From assembly GCF_008831285.2 (NCBI RefSeq), contig NC_045141.1, forward strand, positions 25,281,315 through 25,345,314: 64,000 bases of DNA, written 5' to 3'. Under the pieces are notes generated by a model, which saw nothing but the letters and a program-made list of their open reading frames with translations, searched no databases and had not been told where the DNA came from. This DNA comes from Nymphaea colorata. Its lineage: Eukaryota; Streptophyta; Magnoliopsida; Nymphaeales; Nymphaeaceae. A program made the position numbers and the translations under genes. Shown one piece after another: positions 22,039-34,929 of this stretch (position 1 is its first letter; each line of letters starts with the position of its first letter).

Positions 22039-25000
22039 CTGTCTGAAAGTGGTTGCTGGATCTGGAGAGGAGTATGTTAGTTTGTTTTGCACTCATTTGT
22101 AAGGAGATGCCGAACAAGGTGTTCACAATATTCTGAATGCAACCATGGTTTTATATGAAATTGTCTTTTCTAGAAGTTAGGTGAAAGATAAGAGGATTTC
22201 TACTATTTGAAAAGTAATTGGAATGATAAGGGCTCCAGCCATGTGCTTAGTGGTTTCATATTGGTGCATCACACAGCATTTGTCTCTGATAGTTATGATT
22301 TAGTTTGTGTATTGTTAATTGTGACGACTTAGGATAGAAATTAGTGGTATTCATGTCAATGAAATTGGAGGGACAGTGACAGAACTAGGAGAATGATCAA
22401 GTTCGCGATACTGGATGGACAGTCTTGCTTTGTCTGCCATACTAAATGGATGTGAGGATTTGTATAAAGACCAATTATGAAGAATTTTTATCATGAATAT
22501 GCTTGAGTATGCGTCTCCTTTTATGTGTCTTGCAAATAAACTTGGGTGGTGATGGCTTGGGTATGGTTTTTCTGAGAAACAACATATCCTCATGGTTCTT
22601 CATTTAAAGATGGAGTGTTTGTCAGGGGGTTGGCAGCAATGCATAATTAGTGGAACACAGCCCGTATTTGTAATTCAAGCTGATGAAAGGGCAACATGTG
22701 TATAAGGTTCTTCTGATTCACTTTGTTTTTGTTTTAAGGAAAACACATCAATGACCACCTCTTAAAGGGACCATGTTGGTCTGTTTGCTATTTTCATCAG
22801 TCACTTGCAATTTTAAGCTAATTTAAAATTTTATTTTCCTTGTAGTGGGGGGATTTACGGGAATGAATATCAGTGAAAATTATATACCTTGTAAGCCTAC
22901 ATAACCATATGGTGTAAGCCTACATAACCCTATAATGAGGTTGCATGACATTTTCTTTAATGTGTAAGATCTCTTTTTACATTCTTATGCTTGTTTCCCT
23001 CTGTTGTCCTTTCTGGATGTATTTTGGCTCAATGTCTGTAGAGCTTTGGCCTATATGACACCCTATCCCAAAGAAGAACCTTAACAAGAGCTGCTGAAAT
23101 GTTGCTTTATTTCAAATCTGACCGACTTAAGCCAAACCTATTCGTATAATCTTACTCTTTCAGCCATATGTAGCCCAAAAGGAAACCTGGATCTTCAGGT
23201 TGTCTGCCTAAAGGAGAAACACAGGGTATGGGGCAAATTGTGTGGGCAAAAACCTAGGACTAGCATTTTCCTTAGATCTGGTCTAGGCTCTTTAAGTCTA
23301 GACTTAGGCCGTTCCATCCGGAAAGAAATGGCTCTTCCACATAAACCAACAAATTCACAATTAATATTGGTTTATGATGACCACTACAATGCATGAAAGT
23401 CAAAGAGGACAACACAGTGGACAGAAGAGGCCCCGTGCATACCATGTTCCTTTTTGGTAGTTTTATTAGAAAGGAACAGGAAGTATCACGGCGTAGGTTA
23501 GTCCTTTAACAATATATCAGTGCAAAGTTTCTTGAAGATACGAGCCTCTTTGAAGTTTTAGTCTTGGTTGTGTCAGTAAAGCAGGTTGTCAATTGCGGTA
23601 GAAAATATTAATGTCTAATTCTTTTGAATGTACGGACTCCTCTTGAATGCTTGATCGAGACCATACAATGGTAACTTCAAATTTCACCGGTAGTATATGA
23701 TGCAGGTGGATATATCGCATCATATCTACACAAGCCAAAACAGTTGAACATTGTACTTAGTAATTGATGGCCTTCATTGTAGCGCATGATTGTGCTCCAT
23801 CAAGATCCACAGCTAAACGGAACAATTCACACAGTAGTGTGACATTCACTGCTTGACTTTAATGAGGATTCGAGTGGTGCTATTCGCAAGTCTACTGCTG
23901 CTTGTATGCGGTCCAACTTCTGCAAGGAAATATGTTCTTGGGACCAAGGCAAAAAAAAAAAAGGTGCAGGCATGTAAAGTTTATGTGTAATTTATGCCAC
24001 AGCATGGTGTCAGGATTTTTGTGAGCCATGTGATGTGATGGGGCAATATTTCTGGTACATTAGCATTGCAGACCATGGAGCCCTACCACATTGACTACTA
24101 TTTCTACAATTTTGTCCCAGCGTCAAGGACTGTGGTAGTTTAATACTCAAGTGGCCCATGCACGTCTATCTTATTGCTTAACAAGTTATTCCACTTTTGC
24201 TTCGTTGTAGTTTGGCGTTACCCGACATGCAAGGACCCTTCTGGCAGCGATTTGGAGCTGAAAATGGCTGCCTTTGTTTCGGTGGTGTTGCTGAAGATTT
24301 CATTAGAAGTACATGTTTCCTGATGATTATTAATGTTTTGTATTACAGGTATGCCAGCATATGTGCTTTTTAATCCTCATATATTTGATGTTCTTTTTGT
24401 CAATCAATTCTTTCATATATGATCTGCTTGTGCTTCTTAATAGAAACGGTCTTGGTCATCTGATTTATAGCCATCTAGGATTGCAGGATCTTGATAAAAA
24501 GAAAGTAATTTCTGTACGATGTATAAAGAATCCGTCATTTAAAAAAAAACACATTTTTGCTTCTAAAATCAAAATGTAAACGTGATCCTAATCCATTAGT
24601 TACATCGCAACGCATAATGTCTCCGATTCATAAGATGCACACAGTGCTATTCAAGACTCGTGTACTGGATTAGTATGAAGGTGTCAGGTTTTTATAATTT
24701 GCGATGAGTGTGAATATGAAAACCTTGCAGAATAATACTTCTATTCTAATATAAAACGAACAGGGCTCAATCGTAAGGGCTTATTCGCGTCATGGTGTAA
24801 GTTACAAACTGGGGAAGAATCTTAGTGCCTGGCTGGATTGCAGCAGAACCCAAACTCTCTCTCTCTCTCTCTCTCTTCCCTCCAAAGAAATCTAGTATCT
24901 TGCTTTGCCTCAATGGTCTCCTCACCAACGGAATCTACTCTCATACAACGTCACTAAACTGCTTCCTTCAACTTGTCCGCTTTTTATTTCCTTCCTCTTT

Positions 25001-26349
25001 CATTCTGAAGTGAAGGCGACAGCTTGGATATTCTGCTATTTGAATTCCATTCTGATGATATTATGTATTTCACAAATTGTGCAAAACATGGTTTTCGTAT
25101 GTATGGAGTTGCAGATGTCACAGGCTGTGAGGAAAACTTCTTTTTATACTTTCAGGTAGCTTTGGTTATTCCAAAAGTGGAACTCTGATTTCCACATTCT
25201 ATTAGTAGGAAGCACTGAAACAACAAAAAATTGGACTGCCAACCAATTCTTGTGCGAAAGAAAATGACTACCTATTGACGTTGGTTTTGAATTTGCAGCG
25301 TCCGATTTGTCTGTAACAAGATGTTTTTGCAGCACTGGTGTTTTTTCAAGACTTCGAGGCGTCGTTGAGACCATTGGTCAGTTTTCATTGCGTGTGCATT
25401 ATCATGATAGCCTTTGCATGCAATCACGCCCCAAAATCACACACTCCTCTCTCTCTCTCTCTACCATTGGCAACCGCTCTCATTTTCTTCGCGATGATAC
25501 ATCATACGACCGTAACATCCCCTTACCTTCTTCCTTTCCCACCCTGTGTCTGACGCTTCACAGAGTACGGTTCTTCAACCTCTCAACTTTTTTTCCTGGT
25601 CCCGTTTCTTTCTAAAAGTTATATGCACTGACGGTAGGGTTTTATGAATAATCTTGTTAAAGCTACGCAGGGTGGTCCCTTGTCTTGAGCTTGGCTAGTC
25701 TGTACGACCTAACCTTTGTATGTAGGGATGTCGGTGTTTTTTAGCTTTGGCTAGTCTTTATGCGACTTAACTTTGAAACAGGTACATCGGAGATGTTGGA
25801 TTAACCCAACTATGAAACAGGGGTGACAGAGATATTCGATTCCCGACCCTAATCCAGATTCGTTTACCAGACCCTGGTGATCAGACGGGCTCAATATGCA
25901 AGGTAAAACCTGATTTTAGGGAAAGGTTTGAGATCCACAATGATTGGGCCTGATTGTATGCAAATCTCATTTCTGTTTAGGTCGAGATTCAGTTTTATAG
26001 ATTCAAGCTCAGATTCTAGATTCATTGATTAATAGGGGTGGGGAGCCATATCTCCCTGCAGTTTGCCGCGGAAGTTCTAGATTCTAGTTCGATCTGATGC
26101 ATCTGAACTATTTTTTTGAATTTTAATTTTAATTGTTTTAGTGTTTACTGTTTTTGGCATGAAACCCCTAAGGTCCAAGACAAGTATGTTTTAAGAGATG
26201 TTTAGTTTAAACAAACTGAATATCTCAATAGCATGGATTTTAAATTCATGCTACATGATTGAACATCAGATGAGGGAGGTATGACCTTTCATGAATATAA
26301 GATCCTAGGATTTCAGATCACCGCAAACACAAGCTTAAGGTTGTATTCT

Positions 26350-26441
26350 TATGCTGCTATGAGATTTACGTAAACCCATAATACACCTTTTAATTTATGC
26401 TGCTATGAGATTTACGTAAACCTATAATACACATTTTAATT
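26350..26441. repeat. Tandem duplication, 2 x 46 bases
   Basis: TATGCTGCTATGAGATTTAC followed by GTAAACC-ATAATACAC-TTTTAATT is repeated directly at 26350 and 26396, with two base differences. Confidence 0.9.
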
Positions 26442-27217
26442 TGAGTATCAAGCTTGTGTTCATCTACATTTCATCTACAATTTAGAGGTACAACACATTA
26501 GAATATGACAGCTACATTTCATAAATGAACAACACATTAGAATATGACAGCGACCACAAGACTGAAATTTCGTCTCAAACCTAAAAGTATGACAAAAACC
26601 ACGAGATTCTAGGCACCTTGCCACTTGGTAGAGCTACACCCCTTTACTTTAGATTTTACAAAGTTTAAACAGTGCTTGTTTCAAGCGGGCAGACGGGACT
26701 ACGGTTGAGGTAAAAGATTGACCGTCTGATGGGGGCACTTGCTCCAGATTTTTTCGACTTTGCCTTTTGGGTGTAGGGGTAATGACCATATGCGTTTGGC
26801 CCCACCGCGACAGCTGACCGCATTTGAGTTAAGATTAGGCCTGTGTACCTAAAAATGATAAAATCCGACCCATTTGCTTCTCTGGACCACACTAAGGATC
26901 GACGCTTTTGTGAAACCTTTGTGCTTATCCTTGGTGGCATTTAATTGCTTATACGGCGTTTGATTCCTTATATGCAGAACGTTTCCGAGGCACTTCTCAT
27001 TCCACGTATTCAGAAATAAGGAGCTAAAAAGGTCTTCCACCATTTTCTCAATGTGTCTCATCTTTTTTCTGTTATCTGGATAATTGAGTGCAACAAACAC
27101 CCAGGAATCCAAATTTTACAAAATCTGGGCACTTTATTCAGTCAGCGATTCTTTTTTTCCCCATCTTTTCAGTTGCACTTTCCCTGTCATCTTTACCGAA
27201 CTTGTGCTTCTTTTCTT

Positions 27218-29008
27218 TCAGCTGAACTTTTGGCCGCCCAGATCCTCGTAATTTACAAAGGTGCCGTGGAAACCGTACGGCACCCGAGACGGCAACACCA
27301 CTGCCGCTTCCTTCTCTAGGGTCGCCGAATTGATGATCAGCAACTCGGACCGCCCCTTCACCTCATCATGCACGTACGTCACGAGGTGGCCGTCGTCCTC
27401 CCGAGCCGACTCTCCCGAGTCGTGAACGAAGCAAGGTTCGCCCCCGAACCGGCAGTTGCCGTACAGGAACTTCTCTGCACGGCCCGTCTCCATATCGACC
27501 TTCGCGATGCCGGAGCACCTTGGCCACGGCTCGACGATCGCAAGGTAGGCGTACCTTGCCTTCCTCCCGAGACGCTTCCGGTTCACCTGACCTGCCTCCA
27601 GGTTCATGCCCGGTACGAGACACCTCCGCCTCGACTCGCCGGTATTGATGTCGAGCCGAATCTCCGTTAACTCCGTCCGCAGTGGCTGACTGCAATCGGA
27701 GAACATCGCGTCGGCCGGCGACATGCAGGAGCCGATGACGACCACCTCGCCGGAGCCCGGTTCCTCCCATGCGTTCCATATGTGGAAACAGAAGCAGCCT
27801 GGTACGTCAATCCACCTCAGTCGTTTTGCGTCGGTATCGTACCTCGGCATGAGCCCAAACCTGGCCACCTTGCGCTTGTCGAGCACGACCGGTGATCCTC
27901 CTTGGAGCATCTCTCCTAGTCGGAATACCACCTGGTGGTCCGGTACGACGACGAGCCTCTCCGTCACGGCGAAGTCGTGGATCATCGTCGGTTCTTCGAG
28001 AGCTATCGGAACGTCGGAGACCTTTCGGCCCGTAGAGTCGAAGGCGAAGTACCGGAGGTACGGTCGCCGAACGACATCATAACCAAGTCCGAAAAGCTCG
28101 CCGGTGGCGGGGTCGACCTTCGGGTGGGCGATCATTGCAGAAGAGAGCTGGCCGGAGAAGTCGAACCGGCCTGCGGTCTCCAGTTCACCGTCTCTACCGA
28201 TGCGGACGTGGTATGGAACATCATCTTCCGAGAGCGCAAGCAGCCGGCCATCAAAGAAGACGAGCCCCGCGTTCGCGACTCCGGCGCCGCGCCCGGCATC
28301 GACGATTCCTGAGGCCGCCCGGGCATAAAAGAGCAACAATCGGGCAACGCCGGAACGGCCGTGAAGCTCGCCGACGGCCTTCGGGAAGAGCGGCCGCCCC
28401 GCCTCCCTCTCCCGCTCGAACCTGTTCGTCCTGGTGAACCGGCAGCAGTAGCTCGCCCCACCGTCGGGCCGTATGGTCACAGCGTGGATCATCCCGTCCC
28501 CGTCGAAGAGGTGATGGCGGCCTGATGGCGCGAACGCCGGATTGGCGCCGTTCCGCATATAAACTCCCGCCAGACCCTCCGGGATCCGTCCTTCCACCGT
28601 CAGCCCGTCTTGCACCGGGCACTCGGCCACGGGTGCGAAGTTTCCAGCGAGCTGCACCGCCGGGTCCGCGCTCTTCGGGATGGCGCTCAACCTCTCCATC
28701 GGCTCGATGATCCCGTGCTCGAGAGCATCCAACGCGTACGCTGCCAGACGCTGCAACGGGTTCAATCTCCACGACGAAGAACACGATGGCGTGGTGGCAG
28801 TCGACGGCATGGTGCGTCCAGCACTCAATGGAACAGAATATGATGCAGAGATGGAGCGATCCACCGAATTCCCGCATCTCGAAGTACAAACCGCTTCTCT
28901 TTTTCCAGTAAAATTCGTCTCCGATCGCCATGAATTGAAGAGAGTTGGAGGGCGGTGGTCATGGTGCTGAATTGTGGGAAAAGCTGCATATGGCGCACTG
29001 GCACCCAT
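27218..29008 (-). CDS. NCED: 9-cis-epoxycarotenoid dioxygenase (NCED6 type), chloroplast
   Basis: A single intronless frame of 596 residues. NCED cleaves 9-cis-violaxanthin or 9'-cis-neoxanthin to xanthoxin, the committed step of abscisic acid synthesis, in plastids. The four iron-binding histidines are visible: H295 (MIAHPKVDP), H344 (TMIHDFAV), H409 ([12 protein letters not shown]) and H581 (PYGFHGTF), with the conserved glutamates in EEP, NLEAG and GGEPCFV. The first 80 or so residues are Ser/Thr/Arg-rich and fit a transit peptide, followed by the amphipathic helix [18 protein letters not shown] that docks the enzyme on the thylakoid. I chose the ATG at 29008; the frame runs nine codons further without another ATG. 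MIHDF, SCMSP and CSGIAKVD match NCED6 better than NCED3. The gene is strongly GC-rich against an AT-rich background, producing long spurious frames on both strands. Confidence 0.93.
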   Translation of the reverse strand: MGASAPYAAFPTIQHHDHRPPTLFNSWRSETNFTGKREAVCTSRCGNSVDRSISASYSVPLSAGRTMPSTATTPSCSSSWRLNPLQRLAAYALDALEHGIIEPMERLSAIPKSADPAVQLAGNFAPVAECPVQDGLTVEGRIPEGLAGVYMRNGANPAFAPSGRHHLFDGDGMIHAVTIRPDGGASYCCRFTRTNRFEREREAGRPLFPKAVGELHGRSGVARLLLFYARAASGIVDAGRGAGVANAGLVFFDGRLLALSEDDVPYHVRIGRDGELETAGRFDFSGQLSSAMIAHPKVDPATGELFGLGYDVVRRPYLRYFAFDSTGRKVSDVPIALEEPTMIHDFAVTERLVVVPDHQVVFRLGEMLQGGSPVVLDKRKVARFGLMPRYDTDAKRLRWIDVPGCFCFHIWNAWEEPGSGEVVVIGSCMSPADAMFSDCSQPLRTELTEIRLDINTGESRRRCLVPGMNLEAGQVNRKRLGRKARYAYLAIVEPWPRCSGIAKVDMETGRAEKFLYGNCRFGGEPCFVHDSGESAREDDGHLVTYVHDEVKGRSELLIINSATLEKEAAVVLPSRVPYGFHGTFVNYEDLGGQKFS

Positions 29009-29097
29009 GAAGAAAAAAATGCCGTCAAACTGCAATTGGGAAATACCCCTCCCACCCTTCCACCCATACGTTACTTCAGCCGGCCTTTCTCCACACC

Positions 29098-29241
29098 TAT
29101 ATATATATATATACGTCTGAAAAAAATCGGCTTAGTCTCTATGTACATGACCGATGGAGTGGGCACGTGGTAGAGGTGAGGGCTGAGGGTGACGGGGAAG
29201 CTTTCGGCACGTGGGAAGGCTGGGAGGGAGCAGGGACGTGG
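29098..29241 (-). promoter_or_regulatory. NCED promoter: TATA tract and three ACGTG boxes
   Basis: A (TA)n tract at about 29098-29114 sits some 90-105 bases before the ATG and can act as TATA box. Further upstream are two perfect G-boxes, CACGTG at 29164-29169 and at 29208-29213, both followed by G (ABRE-like CACGTGG), and a third ACGTGG at 29236-29241. Such clusters are bound by bZIP and bHLH factors and often mediate abscisic acid or light response. Function is inferred from sequence only. Confidence 0.5.
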
Positions 29242-31038
29242 ATGGCTCGCATGGTTCGGACGCGTTCGCAGGTGAGCGGGTAAAAATAGGTCGGTGGTTT
29301 TTGACCTTTCATCGGCCACCCGGCCGTCCTGGACACGAGTCCCGTCCGTCGCCGGATTAAGGACTCATCGTCACCTGTGGCTCCTGCTGATCTCAGCCAG
29401 TCGTCGTGTTTGTTTTTCTCTCTCCATCAACGCATCGCACAACCCGTCCGTCTAATCCCGATCCCTACATCAACCCCTAAAAGCGTCGCAAAAAGTTTTT
29501 CCCCCTCTAACCATGACAAAATCGAAAAGTCCAGTCGCGACGCTGCTGCGATACGGAGAAAAGAGTCGCAGTCGCGCTCGTCAGAGATGACATGGGCTTT
29601 TCACTGCCCCTGAACTTTAATTTCGTCCCGACTTTCAACATGTGTACGTGCCCCGTACTGGAACTGTTTCTGGCCCTGGGAATGGCACGCCCCTAATTCT
29701 ATCCAGGCTTTGTGGGGGCCGAACGTTTCTCTCCCCTACAAAAAGGAAGCTCCACTTGCGGAGAAGTCTTTCTTGAGATGCGCTTTAGCGTCGGTTTTAC
29801 GAGGCGTACAACTACAAGTTGGGTCCGTCCCGCCCACGGAGTGAAAAAATAACTTGGGACTGCTGATACCTAAGATAAATCTGTCAGTAGCGACAGGTAT
29901 GGGACGAGAACAGATCTTGTAATTGGGAAAACTGAAAAGGTCTTCGAAACGAAGAAAACGATAGATCAGACAAGCTTTACTTTATGAACATACATTCGGG
30001 TCTTGCTTTAATTCTCTTTGATCTTTTGAAGGACGTGTTTGGATGACATGCTTAACCGTGACATCCAAACGCAATGCAAGAGATCCCACTAGGATAGAAT
30101 TAATTCTTAAAAAGGGTTTGCCTTATTACTGGCGGGGTGACCGGAGGTAAACTCACCGACAGCCTGAGGGTTACGGAGTCTATAAAAGATTTCACGGAGG
30201 GAGCATCGTTGTCAACTTTCACATGTCCCCTTGCTTTTGCCTTTTCGGAAGGGGCAGCGAGAGGGCTAGGAAAGGACCTGCGGCCTTTGAGTTGAGACCA
30301 CAACCCCTTTTTTAAGATTCGGAAACATGACATTACGACACCTTATTAATGGTCGAATCTTGAAGACATGGAAGTTGAAAGATAGGAAGATTTTGGTGTC
30401 CGGACCTGAAAGATGTAGAGTTAAGCAGCTGGATCTTTCGCCTTCCAAAGCGTTTGCTATCAGTTACGTGGTTGCCAGTTGTTGTAAAAATAGATTCCTG
30501 CCAGTTGGTGAGTCGGTCTGGTTCACAAAAACTATTTTTTGAAGGAAAAAAGATATGAAATTCAGTTCATAATACAACAAATTTATTAGACATGTTAGTC
30601 TGCTGCTACTGTGCATAGACTTTTCTAACTTCTTGAGAAACAAATGTGCGTTTCAATATTTTCTCTAGATTAACTTATTGTGGTTCAATCTTTTCTCAAA
30701 AACAAAGCTCTCTGTGATTTTGATGAAGCCTAGAACAGCTCCTGCAGATGGAACTGAAACACAAGAAAACACTGCGCACACACTTTTCTTCGCCCGCATG
30801 ACATTACATTAAGAAAAAGAAATGTGGTTCCCAGCATCATCGATGACGCGGTAGGGCATGATGTTAACGCTATTTTGGTGGATTGGAGTCAAAATTACAC
30901 GAAGTTAAGCACCATTCCAAAAGTTAATAGTATATATTCTTAAGCTACTTTGGAAAAATGTAACCATATTGATGTGGTTTTTGTGGTCCAAAGCTACCAG
31001 AAAAGAACATGGGTGCCTTGTTTGAATGGGTATCTTCG

Positions 31039-31077
<39 letters not shown>

Positions 31078-31111
31078 AAAAGCACAGACACACGCACACA
31101 CACGCACGCAG
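31039..31111. repeat. Compound microsatellite (TA)n(TG)n then (CA)n
   Basis: A (TA) run (31039-31059) passes directly into (TG) (to 31077). After about a dozen bases a CA-rich stretch with CACACACGCACGCAGG follows. Alternating purine-pyrimidine tracts of this length can adopt unusual helical forms; nothing shows a function here. Confidence 0.9.
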
Positions 31112-32620
31112 GCACACACATCTCAGTTTTTGAAGTCTTTTGGACCATCGAAGTTATAACATTGATCGGTAGAACCATGTGCGCCATTTCTTTGTCTTTT
31201 AGACAATCGACGTTACCTTGATCGATCGGCAGAATCAGATTTTGCATGAACTTATATCAATGGATGGTGTCATGAGTTCTGCATGTCTCTCTCATGCCTG
31301 CCTGGTGAAGGAAGACTGCTTTCAACCAAAAGCCTCTTTTGCGCAAACGATCCCCATCGTTTCACTATTTCGCAAAAGCGGCCATCGGTTCTTTATAGCA
31401 ACATCAGTTTAACCTGGCTAGCAGTCATTATGAATCTCGTGTTGTGGTGATTGATGAGTTAAATAACTACAAGTAGTCTCGGCATAGGCTCCCTGACGTA
31501 CTTTTGTTGTCTTTTTATCAACTTCTTCATATATTTCCAGTGCACCGTTTCAAAGGAATCTCGTGAATATTTGACTTCCTAAAGGAGTTAGGTGTGTCTT
31601 TCTACATACAATTAATTGTTTAGGTTAGTTCTTTTTCTTCTGGAATGTTTTTCTAAATAATGTCAAAAAGTTTATGCTTTCTTTCGTCAGTTGTCAGCAG
31701 GATATTGTGTACTTTTAACTTTAGCCGCAATCTTGGTGGAAGAAAGCTCGCGGGCGTTATTATATTAACAATGAATAATGGTTAGGTATGTAAGTAACAA
31801 TATGAAATATATAAGTTGCATAATTTTACATCACGATTTCTCTAATATTCCTCTGATGAAGAGATAAAATCGGTCATGCAGAAGATTGCATTGGTAAAGT
31901 ATGTTGCTTTGGTGTGATGAGCAATTCGCATGAGCTCATACATGAGCTTATGTTCCTCCATATCTGCTGTTATTGGGAGCATGGAGTTTAATTACACATG
32001 GGAGTTATGAACTTGGTTATGCTTTAAGCTTTTTAGTGTGACTAATGTTGCCAATAATTCGTTTTAAAGTTTTGGTTGAATATCAATAATAATTTTGTCT
32101 AACTAGTTGTTTACATGTTGAATTAAGTGGATTAATAAAACTATAAAAGATTTCCCTGCAACAAGTGTGAGTACACGAAATTTTTCATTCTTAACGTTTT
32201 GAAGGTGGTTTTGCCAACTTTGATAGCGGCAGATTAATTTCAGATCATGCGTGGTCGCTTAGATAAGTGTTGGCCTTGTGAAGATTATATTTCGGTGCAA
32301 GTCATGTATGTTTTTTTTTTTTTGTTAATGATTGAAATTTAACAATTTTATGAACATCGAGTCTTGAATTGCTGTGAAATCCAACATATATATTTGGTGA
32401 TTTAAAGGTTATCTAATTAACCATATAGATTACATCCATGACATGTTAGCAACCATTTCCTATGAGATCAAAATAATTGTATCTTGAATCAACCATAATT
32501 ACAATGTGAGTCCAGCTTCTCTATTCTTATTGGTGAGAGTTGTATTTCCAGAATGGTGAACCCTAGGTAGGCAACTATGCATGGTTATGAAACTGCTAGA
32601 TGTTCCTGCACCTTAGTTAT

Positions 32621-32647
<27 letters not shown>
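32621..32647. repeat. (CT)n microsatellite
   Basis: About 13 uninterrupted TC units followed by TGTGTAGG. Confidence 0.95.
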
Positions 32648-32652
<5 letters not shown>

Positions 32653-34469
32653 GGGTTCTTCAGGCCAAGGAAAAATCCTTCTATCACAGAATGCATATTG
32701 GATTAGATACCAATATTTTGGTAAAGACCACGAAGCCCTCTATTCCTACCTAGTTATCATTTATTCTAACTACAACTTGGCAACTTTGACCACCCACCTT
32801 CTTGTGGGCGCGAGCAAAACATTGCAAAAGTGGCAAATTAATAATCAGAAAAATTGAAGAAAGTAGGCCGGATGCATAGTAGCAACTAGTAGACAGAAGA
32901 ACAACCATTTAAAGTTGACCAAACTTTTCTTACAAAATCTTTATATATATATAAAGAGAGAAAGAGAGAGAGATTGCATATTCCTTGTGTAGCCAGGAAG
33001 GTGCCGAGACATTGCTCATTTGATTCACATACCCCAAATACCTGGAAATTAACAACAATAAAACTGTCTCTCCCGTTCGTGTGTGCCTATGAATCCTCTA
33101 GAATCCACAGGGCGTTTCATGCTTGTTTCCCGGAAAGCAAAAGATTGCAATTAAGTTTTGCTGGAAAGCGCCTGGCTTTCATAACTTCCCAACCACCTCC
33201 TTTTGATCAATGAATCTCTTAGCGATCGTGGGGATCTCAGTTTCTCACCCAATACTTCGACAAAATAGGACTGTATCACTTGTTGTCCATCAACTGCGTT
33301 GCTACGCTTTGCTTCTTGAGGCCATTCTCTATGGCTTTGAACCTAGTTTCTTTATTAATAAAATTCACGTCGTTGGTAGGGTTTTTCTCTTTAAAAAAAA
33401 TCATTCACTTTTTTCTTCATATAATTGGATATGCCATTAAGAAGATCGGCTTCATCAACCTTGTTAGAAAGTTGGCCTTACCATCTTCAAGGCAAAGGAA
33501 ATCAACAGTTTGGTACGTCGGATGCTCCTCCTTGGAGCTGGATCAGTAATCTGCTTCAGCCCAGATCAAGTACACAATGAAAAATTGAATGCCATGAACT
33601 CTCTGGGGAAAAAGTGTTCGGTAAAATTTATCTGGAATAACTTCCTCAGGACAACTGATAAGCTGTCCCCTCAAAAAGCTGAGCCATGCTTCTAAAGAAA
33701 CTTTTATACAAGAGAGTACATGTTTCTGAGGAAAAAAACATCCGTATTTGATTCAAGAGTACTCTTCTCAGACATCTGGTCCACCTAACAAGTAACCCCG
33801 AAAGAGAGAATGATGAAAGGAAGATGCATGCCTTAATTTTTGGACGCATGAGATCAAAAGATACTAACTTGAAGGGCATTCACAATGCAGCATTGTGGCA
33901 TCTGCCGCTTCCTGCCTGCCAATCCATCTCAAGGTAATGCTGACGCTGATGAAATGAAACGGCCGCCGAAATGGCGGAGAGCCGTCCAAACCGATGGTCA
34001 AGATTTATGGTCCATTTGCTGCTGCGTTTAATTTCTGACATCTTCGTCTTCATTTTGGAACCAGCGTTCACTTGAATCACCGCATTCCCTTGGTCAATGA
34101 CGCGTCATCAGGATGACAGATGATGTGAGCCAGCACTGATTGAGAGGTGGTGATGAGTGTGTAAGTTGGCCTGCAGTCAAGCGAAGACGGTGCTTTCACG
34201 GTAAATGGATTGAGAGCCAAAAGCATTCTTTTCGGTGAAAGTCATTCTCTTCTCTTGCTTTCACTGTTTAGTGATTTTTGGATTTTGTAATTCGTGTGTC
34301 GTGCATGCTACAATCTTTTTTTTAAACTTCTCATCTTCTTTGTCCCTGCAGTCTATAACTGCGTTAATGCCTTGGATGAATCCCTCAATACAAGTGATCT
34401 GCTAGTATATATAGTAGTCCCATTCATTTATAAAAGGAATTACTGCTCACTTGAAGCATTAATTCAAAA

Positions 34470-34929
34470 TCTAATATTGAAAATCCATTTGCAAAATGAA
34501 ATTAGGTTTTGTAGAAAGAACTTTCTTTCAAAAGCATTCCGTACTCATTGATAAAAGGACGCATGAAATCAAAAGATACTAACTTGAAGCATTAACTTCC
34601 TCTCATGTCCCTTACCTGGGTGATTTTACGTCCATGCTTTTACAAAACCTAATTTCATTTTGCAAATGGATTTTCAATATTAGATCTACCAATTTTAAGG
34701 TGGAAAAATGATTGTAAAAAAAATGAGTAAAAAAAAAACAGGCATTGCATAGCATAGCTGATTGGACAAGCATGGACGTAGAAGGCGTGTCGCTTGTTCG
34801 ATCTCCTTAGTTGTTAGTTTTTTAAATTACAAAAGATGGAATCACGACACTTACGTTGAAAAGTATACCATACCCCACCCAAGTCTAAACATAACATAAA
34901 ATCAGGGAGATAAGGGACATGAGAGGAAG
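34470..34929. repeat. Complex inverted repeat with a perfect 44-base arm
   Basis: The 44 bases at 34470-34513 (starting TCTAATATTGAAAATCCATT) are the exact reverse complement of 34641-34684, with 127 bases between. A second inverted pair overlaps it: 34596-34614 (CTTCCTCTCATGTCCCTTA) against 34911-34929, extending with mismatches into GATTTTA-G. A third is 34625-34639 against 34768-34782 (14 of 15). This fits an old inverted duplication in which one copy has an internal deletion, perhaps of transposon origin. No coding capacity is seen. Confidence 0.85.

Larger units (their letters stand above)
21682..27217. other. Gene-free stretch between SNRNP48 and NCED
   Basis: I find no gene with recognisable motifs. 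The stretch holds an exact 59-base tandem duplication (21921-22038), a small repeat of GTAAGCCTACATAACC (about 22890 and 22915), a (CT)n tract at 24855-24875, a 46-base tandem duplication at 26350-26441, and many short overlapping frames that look random. The last part (about 27000-27217) should contain the NCED 3' untranslated region. Confidence 0.5.

Noticed and set aside
28251-28931. 226-codon minus-strand frame overlapping NCED, and 100-137-codon frames on both strands of the same locus
   Set aside because: These are shadow frames of the GC-rich NCED coding sequence. The NCED frame has all the conserved residues; the others show none.
29377-29613. 78-codon plus-strand frame upstream of NCED
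   Set aside because: Its composition is typical of a leader or random sequence, with no domain; it is divergent from NCED, but I see no promoter-to-terminator structure.
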